In this document: positions 8,520-18,633 of the stretch, piece after piece
Position numbering within the stretch: position 1 is the first letter of the stretch
Layout: the number at the start of each line of letters is the position of its first letter
DNA from: Thalassolituus oleivorans MIL-1
Lineage (GTDB): Bacteria; Pseudomonadota; Gammaproteobacteria; Pseudomonadales; Oceanobacteraceae
Direction of reading: 5' to 3'
Length of the DNA: 64,000 nucleotides
Assembly (NCBI RefSeq): GCF_000355675.1
Contig: NC_020888.1
Location: 1,337,001-1,401,000 of the forward strand
Translations under genes and position numbers: made by a program
The notes under the pieces: model-generated
What the model was told of the DNA's origin: nothing
The model's input: the letters and a program-made list of their open reading frames with translations, nothing else
The model's database searches: none

Positions 8520-9896
8520 TTACTTCTTTGTTGGTGACGATTTTTTTAACGTTTTACGACGTGACAATACTTGGCTTTCAATCCAGCCTGAGCCGAGTCT
8601 AGTGTGCATTATGTCGTCTATTTTCACATCTGTGTGTTTTTCAATCACTTGGCCGTCAGCTCTCTGAGTGATCGAATAACCACGGCCTAATACTTCTAAG
8701 GGGCTCAGGCTGCTGAGTAATTTAGCTTGGCTTTGCAAACGTTGACCTTGCTGTTGTAAATGAGTTTGCATACGTCGTTGTAGTTGCAGCCATAAACGCT
8801 GCAACCGTTGCTGATATTCCGTCAGGTTGCGTTGCGGGTGTTGGTGATTCAGCGCTTGCTGCAATCGGCCTAAACGCTGTTGTTGGTCGCGTAACTGCTG
8901 ACGCATGGCGCGTTGCAGGCGTGCTTCTAATTGATCAATACGTTGAGCCTGATTGCGCAATAGATGTTGTGGCCCACGTACGCGTTGCTGCAAGCGTAAA
9001 ATACGCTGTTGCTGTTGCTGCAAATGTTGGCGCATGCCTTGGGCCAAGCGGCGTTGCAGTTGTTGCAAGCGTTGCATCACATCTTGTTGATCTGGACTCA
9101 CTAACTCGGCGGCTGCAGAGGGAGTCGGAGCGCGCACATCGGCAGCGAAGTCGGCAATGGTGATATCGACTTCATGACCCACCGCGCTAATTACTGGTAA
9201 TTGCGATGCCGCAATAGCGCGAGCAACGATCTCTTCGTTGAAGCACCATAAATCTTCTAGCGAGCCGCCACCACGGCCAACAATGATGGCATCTACGCGC
9301 TGATCTCGATTGGCACGGCCAATGGCATCGACAATTTGTTGTGTCGCTTCACGCCCTTGAACGGGGGTAGGGTAAATATCAACTTCCATTGACGGCCAGC
9401 GACGTTTCAATACGGTGAGCATATCGTGGACTGCGGCCCCAGTAGGGGAGGTGACTAAACCAATGCGCTTAATAACGGGCAGCGGTCGTTTGCGTGCAGG
9501 GTCAAATAATCCTTCTGCGGCTAAGCGATTTTTAAGCTGCTGAAATGCCAACAGCAGAGCGCCTTCCCCGGCGGGCTTCATGCTATCGACGATTAGCTGA
9601 TAATCGCCACGATTTTCATATAGGCTGACATTGCCGCGTAGCTCAACTTGATCACCTTCTTTTGGTAAAAACTTTAGTTGAGAGGTCCGCGAACGAAACA
9701 TAGCGCAGCGAATCTGAGCACCACTGTCCTTGAGGGTAAAGTACCAATGGCCTGAAGACGGGCGAGCTAAATTGGATATTTCACCCTCGACCCGCACAGA
9801 CGAAAAAGAAATCTCAAGCAGTTGGCGTGCACGCTGATTGAGTTGGCTAACGGTGAATACACCCGGATCTCGGGTTTGAGGCTCTTGAAACGACAT
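8520..9896 (-). CDS. xseA: Exodeoxyribonuclease VII large subunit
   Basis: This is a 458-residue protein with an N-terminal OB-fold (residues about 15-105), the catalytic core with [14 protein letters not shown] and [17 protein letters not shown], and a long Gln/Arg-rich coiled coil before the C-terminal segment [10 protein letters not shown]. With XseB it degrades single-stranded DNA to oligonucleotides. The length is typical (E. coli 456). xseB is not adjacent. The coiled coil is unusually glutamine-rich. Confidence 0.97.
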   Translation of the reverse strand: MSFQEPQTRDPGVFTVSQLNQRARQLLEISFSSVRVEGEISNLARPSSGHWYFTLKDSGAQIRCAMFRSRTSQLKFLPKEGDQVELRGNVSLYENRGDYQLIVDSMKPAGEGALLLAFQQLKNRLAAEGLFDPARKRPLPVIKRIGLVTSPTGAAVHDMLTVLKRRWPSMEVDIYPTPVQGREATQQIVDAIGRANRDQRVDAIIVGRGGGSLEDLWCFNEEIVARAIAASQLPVISAVGHEVDITIADFAADVRAPTPSAAAELVSPDQQDVMQRLQQLQRRLAQGMRQHLQQQQQRILRLQQRVRGPQHLLRNQAQRIDQLEARLQRAMRQQLRDQQQRLGRLQQALNHQHPQRNLTEYQQRLQRLWLQLQRRMQTHLQQQGQRLQSQAKLLSSLSPLEVLGRGYSITQRADGQVIEKHTDVKIDDIMHTRLGSGWIESQVLSRRKTLKKSSPTKK

Positions 9897-10030
9897 AGCG
9901 CTACTGTATTAGTACTGCAGTAAATGTGTGTTCAGGCTGCCACAAACTCGTGTGATTCTCCAGTCAGGCTTTCGGATAATGCTGTAATTTTTAGATTGGC
10001 ACTAACGGCATTTGATGATATCCGGTTTGT

Positions 10031-10036
10031 TATAAT
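10031..10036 (+). promoter_or_regulatory. Possible -10 element of the DUF3015 gene
   Basis: A perfect TATAAT stands 126 bases upstream of the DUF3015 start in the divergent interval with xseA (9897-10162). No -35 box of good quality sits at 16-18 bases, so the assignment is weak. Apart from this and a TACTGCAGTA palindrome near 9913, I see nothing in the interval. Confidence 0.3.
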
Positions 10037-10162
10037 TTCTTTGATTTTGCATAGACATCAACAAATTTTAGGACTAAGTTATTTCTCGATCAGTATTAAA
10101 GATACGGGTTTAACTGTATGTTTTTTGAACTGAACTTCTTTATTTGAACAAGGAATTTGTCC

Positions 10163-10633
10163 ATGAAAAAATTGATCGCAGCAACAATTCTTGCTACTTC
10201 ATCTACTATGGCATTCGCTGCAGGCCCAGCGGGTTGCGGTTTGGGTACTGCTGTAGTCTTTAAAGATGCTAGCCAATGGTATGAGCATGTATTAGCAGCT
10301 ACCACTAACGGTACTTCTGGTAACCAAACATTTGGTATGACCTCTGGTACTTTGGGTTGTGAAGCAGCTAACGGTCCATTGGCAGATGCACAATTGTTTA
10401 TTGATCAAAATATGGATCAGTTGGCAGTTGATGCAGCGAAAGGTCAAGGCGAAACTCTAGCTGCATTGGCTGAAGTTATGGGCGTAGAAGCAGCAGATTC
10501 AGCAGCATTTAACCGCACTGTTCAATCTAACTTTGATTCTATGTTTAACGCTGATGCAACTTCTGAAGTGGCTTTAGAGTCACTGAAGACTGCAATGGCT
10601 AAAGACGTTGAGTTGAAAAAATACGTTGGCTAA
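10163..10633 (+). CDS. DUF3015 family protein
   Basis: This is a 156-residue exported protein; an AAGGAA ribosome-binding site at 10150-10155 fixes the ATG at 10163. The signal peptide ends around AFA (residue 19). The mature protein has the DUF3015 pattern: an early GCGLG, a QTFGMTSGTLGC segment with a second Cys, then an Asp/Ala-rich helical region. The two Cys may form a disulfide in the periplasm. The family function is unknown. Codons are biased toward common ones, which hints at high expression. A strong terminator follows, so the gene appears to be a single transcription unit. Confidence 0.9.
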   Translation: MKKLIAATILATSSTMAFAAGPAGCGLGTAVVFKDASQWYEHVLAATTNGTSGNQTFGMTSGTLGCEAANGPLADAQLFIDQNMDQLAVDAAKGQGETLAALAEVMGVEAADSAAFNRTVQSNFDSMFNADATSEVALESLKTAMAKDVELKKYVG

Positions 10634-10656
10634 TCTTTGATTAGATCTTCGTGATG

Positions 10657-10681
10657 AAAGCGCGCTTCGGCGCGCTTTTTT
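10657..10681 (+). terminator. Rho-independent terminator after DUF3015
   Basis: A 9-bp perfect stem (AAAGCGCGC / GCGCGCTTT) with a TTCG tetraloop is followed directly by T residues. It lies 24 bases past the DUF3015 stop. Confidence 0.93.
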
Positions 10682-10725
10682 ATGTTTACTGTTTTCTTTT
10701 TAGGTTATGGTTTCGCTTTCGTTAA

Positions 10726-12621
10726 ATGGATATTTTTACCATGCTCCGCTCAGGATTGTTGTTGTCGTTTTTTTGTACATTCTTGTTGGCCAGTGCATCG
10801 GCTTTTCCTTCAACAGAAAACCAATCTTCAGTTATTAGTGATAACCAGATTCAAGCGCTCGCGGATAAATCACAATGGGCACATCTACTACATGTTCGTT
10901 TACATCCGTTTAGTCGTAAGATAATTAGCCAAAATGACAGTGATAATTTCTTTTTAGCGGCTGATGGTAAAACCAATCCAGAGGCTGAAATGGCAGCGGA
11001 TATCGCCGCATTTTCCCTTACGGAACAGGCACCTGACGTTTCGGCTCAATGCCAGTTTCCCGCGCGATATTTCTGGCTGAAACAACAGTTACCCCTTAAT
11101 ACCTTTGTTGATCAGCCTTGCCCCAAATTTGAAAAGTGGCGTGATGATTTAGAAGCCAATTCGCTGACGCTCATATTTCCAGCCTCGCATATCAATTCGC
11201 CCTCATCCATGTACGGCCATACATTAGTGCGTATGGACAGAGCTGATCCCTCGCGTAGTAAATTACTGGCCTATAGTGTGAATTTTGCGGCTAATGCCGA
11301 CCCCACTGATAACGAGTTGGTGTTTAGCTACAAAGGTTTAACGGGAGGTTATCCTGGAGTGGTATCTGTGATGCCGTACTACGAAAAAACCAATCAGTAT
11401 CAGCATATGGAATATCGTGATACGTGGGAATATCCGCTGAATTTTACCCCTGATGAGGTTGCGCAGTTCGTGCGTCACATCTGGGAAACCCAAGATACGT
11501 ATTTTGATTATTTTTTCTTCGACGAAAACTGTTCTTACCGTTTACTGGCGTTGCTGGATGCTAGTTCTGAACGAGCAAACTTAGCGGATCAATTTGTATT
11601 AAAAGCCGTTCCGGTTGATACGATTCGAGCTTTAGAGCAACAAAATCTGATCGCAGGCTACGAGTATCGGCCATCAGCGGCGACGGAGCTGGAATTTATG
11701 GCGACGCAAGCCGATGGCGAAGTCGTTGATCGCGCCAAGCAATTAGTTGAAAGCGACGATTCTGTAGATGACGTATTGGTCGGCTTATCACCGCTTGAGC
11801 AGGCGCAAGCGCTGGAGCTAGGGCATGCCTATGCACGTTATTTGTCGGTGAAAAAGAAGAAGGCGAGTCCGGAATTGCGTAAACGCACGATCGCCATCCT
11901 TTCCGCCAGAAGTAAGTTGGAAACCGGTAGTCCTTTCACTTCCGTACCTATGCCCGATGTTCGTGATGATCAAGGCCATAAAACACAGCGCGCTAGGTTA
12001 ACCCTAGGGCAGAGTGATGAGCAGCCGTTTGTGCAGTTAAGTTGGCGCGCGGCTTACCACGAAATATTGGACCTTCCTAAAGGATTTGTCCCCGGTTCGC
12101 AGATACAAATGGGGGAGATTGATATACGTGATGGCGGCAACCATGATCTGCAGTTACAGCGGTTCTTGCTGGTGGATGTTTTATCGCTGAGTCACCGTAC
12201 ACGCTTTCAACGCCCTGTCGCTTGGGGTGTTAGTGCCGGTATGGATAGATATGCTGCCGGAAATAGCGAGCTGTTCACTTATCTGAACGTTGGTTTTGGT
12301 CGCGCGCATAAACTGGGTGATGGCCGAATATATGGTTTAGCGCAAATAGAGCTTAAAGCCGACAATCAATTCGAGGACGGTATTCAAGCATCGATAGGGC
12401 CGCGTTTAGGTTGGCTGTATCAAGGGCAAACGTATCAGCAACAGTTTGAGTTTAATTGGCAACCGGCCACATTGGGTGACGATACCATTCGCCGCCAATT
12501 GCTGTTACAGCAGGGTGTAGGGGTGGCCGATAACCTGCAGTTGCGTTTGGCTTTTAAGCGTCAATGGGCGGAAGCTCAAGCAATCAATGAAGCTGATATA
12601 TCAGCGGTTTGGTATTTTTGA
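10726..12621 (+). CDS. DUF4105 (Lnb N-terminal periplasmic domain) protein
   Basis: The protein has 631 residues, or 626 if translation begins at the ATG at 10741; both give a Sec signal ending near ASA. The DUF4105 domain is clear from SPSSMYGHTLVRMD and FDENCSYRLLALLD. The conserved His and Cys in these motifs suggest a thiol active site, though catalysis is my inference. The C-terminal 200 residues look like short beta-strands ending in an aromatic residue (SAVWYF), as in outer-membrane proteins. It is coupled to the next gene by a TGATG overlap. The function is unknown. Confidence 0.85.
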   Translation: MDIFTMLRSGLLLSFFCTFLLASASAFPSTENQSSVISDNQIQALADKSQWAHLLHVRLHPFSRKIISQNDSDNFFLAADGKTNPEAEMAADIAAFSLTEQAPDVSAQCQFPARYFWLKQQLPLNTFVDQPCPKFEKWRDDLEANSLTLIFPASHINSPSSMYGHTLVRMDRADPSRSKLLAYSVNFAANADPTDNELVFSYKGLTGGYPGVVSVMPYYEKTNQYQHMEYRDTWEYPLNFTPDEVAQFVRHIWETQDTYFDYFFFDENCSYRLLALLDASSERANLADQFVLKAVPVDTIRALEQQNLIAGYEYRPSAATELEFMATQADGEVVDRAKQLVESDDSVDDVLVGLSPLEQAQALELGHAYARYLSVKKKKASPELRKRTIAILSARSKLETGSPFTSVPMPDVRDDQGHKTQRARLTLGQSDEQPFVQLSWRAAYHEILDLPKGFVPGSQIQMGEIDIRDGGNHDLQLQRFLLVDVLSLSHRTRFQRPVAWGVSAGMDRYAAGNSELFTYLNVGFGRAHKLGDGRIYGLAQIELKADNQFEDGIQASIGPRLGWLYQGQTYQQQFEFNWQPATLGDDTIRRQLLLQQGVGVADNLQLRLAFKRQWAEAQAINEADISAVWYF

Positions 12622-13496
12622 TGCGTTTTAAATTAGTTTGTCTGTTTTTGTTGTCAGGGGTATTGGTTGGCTGTACCTCTTTAACCAGTTTGTATTTTGT
12701 GCCGCGCACTGTGTGGATACAAACGCCGCAAGATGTTGGCTTAGTGTATGAAGACGTTTATTTAACTACTGCCGACGATATCACCGTACATGCTTGGTGG
12801 ATTCCGGCGCAGCAAGATGGGGTGCTTGAGCACAATGAAGAGCAGCAGGCGGATGCGCCGGTGGTTCTGTATTTGCACGGCAATGGCGAAAATATTAGCA
12901 GTCATTTTCGCAGTGTCGCTTGGTTACCTGAGCGCGGTGTAGGGGTGCTAGCGCTCGACTATCGTGGTTATGGTGCCTCCGAAGGTCGAGCCATGATGCC
13001 CGCTGTCATGATGGATGTCGAAGCCGCTGCTATTTGGTTAAAGAGCAGGGCTCCAGAACAGCCTTTGGTGGTATTAGGACAAAGTATGGGAGCCGCGTTG
13101 GCGGTTAATTTCGTTGCTGCGGCGCAACACACTTATTCAATTGAAGCCTTGGTGCTTGATGCGCCGTTTAGTGGTTTTCCTGCTGTTGCCCGTTCGGCGT
13201 TGGCGCATTCTTGGATTGGTTATCTGTTTTGGCCAGGTACTTTGTTTGTACCGTCAACCTGGGATCCAGTGCGCTTGGCGCCTAGCATTGAGGTGCCGGT
13301 GTTGGTTTTTCATAGCCCTACGGACGGTGTTATTCCTTATGATCAGGGCAAAGAAGTGTATGCGGCACTTAGGTCGCCTTCGTGCTGGATAGACAGTGTC
13401 GGCCCGCACATTCAGACCTTTGCTTACCCCGATTTGAAAGAGGCTGCTTATCGCTTCATTGAGGCTCAGGGTTGTTCGTCGTTTACCGGTGACTGA
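12621..13496 (+). CDS. Alpha/beta hydrolase, predicted lipoprotein
   Basis: The ATG at 12621 overlaps the stop of the DUF4105 gene (TGATG), giving 291 residues. The leader ends in the lipobox VLVGC (Cys18). The alpha/beta-hydrolase core shows LYLHGNGENIS (oxyanion region), the nucleophile elbow GQSMGA, an acid in SPTDGVIP, and a late His in VGPHIQTF. It resembles the ABHD13/BEM46-like serine hydrolases. An envelope-anchored esterase or peptidase working with the DUF4105 protein is plausible, but the substrate is unknown. Confidence 0.9.
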   Translation: MRFKLVCLFLLSGVLVGCTSLTSLYFVPRTVWIQTPQDVGLVYEDVYLTTADDITVHAWWIPAQQDGVLEHNEEQQADAPVVLYLHGNGENISSHFRSVAWLPERGVGVLALDYRGYGASEGRAMMPAVMMDVEAAAIWLKSRAPEQPLVVLGQSMGAALAVNFVAAAQHTYSIEALVLDAPFSGFPAVARSALAHSWIGYLFWPGTLFVPSTWDPVRLAPSIEVPVLVFHSPTDGVIPYDQGKEVYAALRSPSCWIDSVGPHIQTFAYPDLKEAAYRFIEAQGCSSFTGD

Positions 13497-13510
13497 CCTT
13501 TCGGTATAAT
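13482..13510 (+). promoter_or_regulatory. Probable sigma-70 promoter of guaB
   Basis: TTTACC (13482-13487) and a perfect TATAAT (13505-13510) are spaced by 17 bases. This places the transcription start about 60 bases upstream of guaB. The -35 box overlaps the last codons of the hydrolase gene. Confidence 0.65.
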
Positions 13511-13529
13511 GCGCCGCCTGGGAGTCTAA

Positions 13530-15059
<1,530 letters not shown>

Positions 15060-15082
15060 TTAACTGCCTAGCAAGAAATAAC

Positions 15083-15114
15083 GGGGATGATGCGTCATCC
15101 CCAATTTTGTTTTT
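15083..15114 (+). terminator. Hairpin between guaB and guaA
   Basis: A perfect 8-bp stem GGGGATGA / TCATCCCC with a TGCG loop (15083-15102) is followed by AATTTTGTTTTT. It has the form of an intrinsic terminator, yet sits inside the guaBA pair. It could end part of the guaB transcripts and lower guaA expression, or act as an RNA-stability element. Confidence 0.65.
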
Positions 15115-15138
15115 AACGCCTACATTCTGGAAAGCCTC

Positions 15139-16719
15139 ATGTCTCAAGACATTCATGCCCAACGGATTCTGATTCTTGATTTCGGTTCACAATATACTCA
15201 GCTGATTGCTCGCCGCGTGCGCGAAATTGGTGTGTTCTCTGAAATTCGCGCTTGGGATATGGACGAAGAAGAAATTCGTGAATACAACCCTAGCGGTATC
15301 ATTTTGGCTGGTGGTCCTGAGTCTGTGCCTGAGCCGGGCTCGCCGCGCGCGCCTGAAATCGTCTTTAACATGGGGCTGCCTGTGTTGGGTATTTGTTACG
15401 GCATGCAAACCATGGCCGAGCAGCTTGGCGGTAAGGTTCAAGGGTCGAATATTCGTGAATTCGGTTATGCCCAAATTCAAGTGGATAGCGAAAGCCGACT
15501 ATTAAAAGACATTAAAGACCACATTGATGCAACGACTGGCAAGTCGTTACTGGATGTGTGGATGAGTCACGGTGATAAAGTCGTTACCATGCCTGAAGGC
15601 TTTGAAATTATGGCGTCTACGCCATCTTGCCCTATTGCCGGTATGGTGAATGCAGCGAAAAATTTCTATGGCGTGCAATTCCATCCAGAAGTGACTCATA
15701 CCCTGCAAGGTAAACGTTTATTAGAGCATTTCGTATTAGAAATTTGTGATTGCGAAGCTTTATGGACACCTGCCAAGATTGCTGAAGATCAAATCGAGCG
15801 TGTACGTGCTCAAGTAGGCGATCAGAAAGTTCTATTAGGTCTGTCTGGTGGTGTTGATTCCTCGGTTGTTGCTGCCTTGCTGCATAAAGCCATTGGCGAT
15901 CAATTGACCTGCGTGTTCGTTGATAACGGCCTATTGCGCAAGAATGAAGGCGATATGGTGATGGACATGTTCGCCAAGAACATGGGCGTTAAAGTTATTC
16001 GTGCCGACGCTGCCGATTTATTCTTAGGTGCGTTGGCTGGGGTATCTGACCCAGAAGCCAAGCGTAAAATCATCGGTGGAAACTTTATTGAAGTATTTGA
16101 TGCTGAAGCAACCAAGCTTAAAGACGTTAACTTCCTAGCACAGGGGACTATTTATCCCGATGTGATTGAGTCAGCGGCATCGAAAACCGGTAAAGCGCAT
16201 GTGATTAAATCTCACCATAACGTCGGCGGATTGCCAGATGATATGAAGATGGAACTGGTCGAGCCGCTACGCGAACTATTTAAAGATGAAGTACGTAAAA
16301 TCGGTTTAGAACTCGGTTTGCCGTACGACATGGTTTATCGCCATCCATTCCCGGGCCCTGGTTTGGGCGTACGTATTTTGGGTGAAGTTAAAAAAGAATA
16401 CGCCGATATCTTGCGCGAAGCGGATGCCATCTTCATCGAAGAGCTGCATAACTTCGATTGGTATCACAAAACCTCCCAAGCATTTGCCGTATTCATCCCG
16501 CAGAAGTCGGTTGGTGTGGTAGGCGATGCCCGTCGTTATGAGTGGGTCATTGCCTTGCGTGCGGTAGAGACCATCGATTTTATGACCGCTCGTTGGGCGC
16601 ACTTGCCATACGAATTGTTAGAGAAGGTGTCGAATCGCATTATTAATGAGATCGAACATGTCTCGCGCGTGACATACGATGTGTCGAGCAAGCCGCCAGC
16701 TACGATTGAGTGGGAATAA
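15139..16719 (+). CDS. guaA: GMP synthase (glutamine-hydrolysing)
   Basis: This is a 526-residue enzyme that aminates XMP to GMP. The N-terminal class-I glutamine amidotransferase has its nucleophile Cys86 in LGICYGMQ and the His/Glu pair in FHPEVTHT. It is followed by the ATP-pyrophosphatase domain with the P-loop [13 protein letters not shown] and the dimerisation domain ending PATIEWE. The length equals that of typical GuaA (525). A terminator follows. Confidence 0.98.
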   Translation: MSQDIHAQRILILDFGSQYTQLIARRVREIGVFSEIRAWDMDEEEIREYNPSGIILAGGPESVPEPGSPRAPEIVFNMGLPVLGICYGMQTMAEQLGGKVQGSNIREFGYAQIQVDSESRLLKDIKDHIDATTGKSLLDVWMSHGDKVVTMPEGFEIMASTPSCPIAGMVNAAKNFYGVQFHPEVTHTLQGKRLLEHFVLEICDCEALWTPAKIAEDQIERVRAQVGDQKVLLGLSGGVDSSVVAALLHKAIGDQLTCVFVDNGLLRKNEGDMVMDMFAKNMGVKVIRADAADLFLGALAGVSDPEAKRKIIGGNFIEVFDAEATKLKDVNFLAQGTIYPDVIESAASKTGKAHVIKSHHNVGGLPDDMKMELVEPLRELFKDEVRKIGLELGLPYDMVYRHPFPGPGLGVRILGEVKKEYADILREADAIFIEELHNFDWYHKTSQAFAVFIPQKSVGVVGDARRYEWVIALRAVETIDFMTARWAHLPYELLEKVSNRIINEIEHVSRVTYDVSSKPPATIEWE

Positions 16720-16748
16720 CTTGGTACTGGCTGCTTAAGTATGAAAAG

Positions 16749-16774
16749 AAACCACCTTCGGGTGGTTTTTTTTG
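16749..16774 (+). terminator. Rho-independent terminator after guaA
   Basis: An 8-bp stem AAACCACC / GGTGGTTT with a TTCG tetraloop runs into eight T residues, 29 bases after the guaA stop. Confidence 0.93.
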
Positions 16775-16846
16775 CTAAAAAATTCCGTTTTACTTCTTTG
16801 ATATCTGCATACAAGTATTTTGACATTAAGTTCCGCTAGCTAAGCT

Positions 16847-16916
16847 TACAAGTGTCTACTTTTTGTAATTTTTATCCTGACAATCAAGCATTTAAAAAAT
16901 ATAATAGACACTTGTA
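16847..16916 (+). promoter_or_regulatory. Inverted-repeat-flanked promoter upstream of the giant adhesin
   Basis: In the 429-bp AT-rich interval between guaA and the adhesin gene, CTGACA (16877-16882) and TATAAT (16900-16905) are spaced by 17 bases, close to the sigma-70 consensus. The promoter is enclosed by a perfect 12-bp inverted repeat, TACAAGTGTCTA at 16847-16858 and TAGACACTTGTA at 16905-16916. The right arm begins on the last base of the -10 box and covers the expected start site. This geometry suits a repressor binding two sites or looping. The leader RNA would be about 235 bases. Confidence 0.6.
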
Positions 16917-17148
16917 TATTTTTAAGTGTTTGTTTTTTATGGTTTTTTTTATCTTTTCTTGTGATTCTGAAGCAAATTAGTCAGCATTTTGGCTCAATTC
17001 GTCTAAAGGACGATATCGTTACACTCTGAGCAAATTTGTAACAGTTGTGTAGCAGAAGTGTTACTTAGTGTTGCGAGATGTGTTCTTTGGTAGCTCTGCC
17101 GTTCCCAAATTGGTGGTAGCTAAATCGAAATTGCTGAGGATGTCACTG

Positions 17149-18633
17149 ATGACAAAAAGCATCGCACGCCAATTGGTGTTTTTTACTATCGCTATTGTAA
17201 GCAGTTCTTTTGTTTACTCGGCGGCACCATCGCTATTAAGTATTGAAGGCGTAAACCCTGATGGTCGTTATAACCAAGGGGATACGGTAAATATTACAGC
17301 GAAGTTTGATGATTTCATCAGCACGTCTCCTAACAGTCAGATGTCTGTTACGTTAAATGTCGGGCCGGAAACGGTCGATGTTCCTTTAACCTTTTCGGCC
17401 ACGTCTCTGGTTGATAAGTCTTTCGGTGTACCGAATACCGTTAACGCAAAAGGTAAGGGTGATACCTCGTCGGAAGGTATTGTCATGGCAACCGAATTGA
17501 AGGTTGGTGCTAATGCGGGCCGCATTGTTGTTGTCGGTAGTTTTACTGAGTACGAAAACAGTGGTACCGGCAAGGCTAAAATGATGGTCTTGAATGCGGA
17601 CGGTACGATTTATAAGACTTTCACCTCAAATAACTCGTCTTCGTATCCTTATGCTGCGCCGCAGTTTGATGCAGAAAATATTCAAATGGTATTTGAGACG
17701 AGCGAAGGCAAGATTTTAGTTGGTGGCGAGTTCACTAACGTCTGGGGCGATACCGCCATTGATTACTTAGTCCAATTGAATGCCGATTTTACTCTTGATA
17801 CAGCTTTCATGGATAACCTCACTCCAGGTAGCGCTGATAGCTCAAATGGACAAGTGGGTTCTAGTGGTACTTATGGTAGCGCTAGCTATTACTCTGCGAA
17901 TACGCCGGTTGTTGAGCAGGATGGCAAGCTCTATATTGCTGGTGATTTTACCCAGATCGCCGGTGTCACAACTCGTCATATTGCATGTTTAAATCTCGAC
18001 GGTACGTTTTGTAGCGGTTTTACCTCTCCGTTTACTGGCGGTACGCGCGCTATGTCATTAGCGATTGATGACAACAAGTTGTGGGTTGTCGGACAAAATA
18101 TGACGGTATCAGGCGCAGGTACTAACGTAGATGTATGGCGTCTGAATTTGGCCGACGGCTCAGTTGATAACACTTACGTTAACCGTTTAACGGGTGACTT
18201 AGTCGGCGGCATTGTAGTTTTACCAGAAGTTGCTGATGGCGGTGTAGGCGGTGTTGCTATAAGCGGCAATAGTTTAGACATGGCGGCCCATACAAGTTCA
18301 TCTAATGGCGGCACAGCAGTCTCAACCGCGAATAACAAACCTCTTTTCGTTATCAACGATGATGGCACTCAAAATACTAACTGGAGTGTACAAGGCAACG
18401 CGTTCGCGGTTAATCCTTGGTCGGGTGAAGGTTTCCAGATTGTTAAAGACAAACTTTTCTTCGGTATGCATTACGCCGGTAACGATCTCTCGGCGGATGA
18501 TATCCGTGATGCCGCTGGCTACTATAAATCACTGAATAGCACAGCTTGCCCTGCAAATACTGCAAATGGTAACAACAGCACAAGTGACACTTGTTTGTGG
18601 TGTGTCTTCCTTGATGGTGTTCAACTTAAATGA
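17149..18633 (+). CDS. Giant adhesin, N-terminal part (before frameshift)
   Basis: Translation probably starts at ATG 17149, 8 bases after TGAGGA; upstream in-frame starts lack a ribosome-binding site. A Sec signal ends near VYSA. The rest consists of delta-60-type beta-propeller units (for example KLYIAGDFTQIAGVTTRHIA and ILVGGEFTNVW), a repeat common in secreted proteins. The frame closes at 18633, but the propeller continues without a break in the +1 frame from about 18600 (LMVFNLNDGS). I therefore read this as the front of the gene that ends at 28423, with one extra base somewhere in 18566-18633. Whether that base is a mutation, an assembly error or real recoding cannot be told from sequence. 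Confidence 0.8.
   Translation: MTKSIARQLVFFTIAIVSSSFVYSAAPSLLSIEGVNPDGRYNQGDTVNITAKFDDFISTSPNSQMSVTLNVGPETVDVPLTFSATSLVDKSFGVPNTVNAKGKGDTSSEGIVMATELKVGANAGRIVVVGSFTEYENSGTGKAKMMVLNADGTIYKTFTSNNSSSYPYAAPQFDAENIQMVFETSEGKILVGGEFTNVWGDTAIDYLVQLNADFTLDTAFMDNLTPGSADSSNGQVGSSGTYGSASYYSANTPVVEQDGKLYIAGDFTQIAGVTTRHIACLNLDGTFCSGFTSPFTGGTRAMSLAIDDNKLWVVGQNMTVSGAGTNVDVWRLNLADGSVDNTYVNRLTGDLVGGIVVLPEVADGGVGGVAISGNSLDMAAHTSSSNGGTAVSTANNKPLFVINDDGTQNTNWSVQGNAFAVNPWSGEGFQIVKDKLFFGMHYAGNDLSADDIRDAAGYYKSLNSTACPANTANGNNSTSDTCLWCVFLDGVQLK

Noticed and set aside
9904-9920. LexA-type SOS box upstream of xseA (CTG...CAG)
   Set aside because: The two half-sites are separated by 11 rather than 10 bases and the centre is not the AT-alternating consensus.
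9924-10133. 69-codon ORF in the xseA/DUF3015 interval
   Set aside because: No ribosome-binding site, no recognisable composition, and it covers the probable promoter region of the DUF3015 gene.
17038-17064. GTAACA...TGTTAC inverted repeat in the adhesin leader
   Set aside because: Six-base arms 15 bases apart are expected by chance in this AT-rich stretch; the 12-bp repeat upstream is far more convincing.
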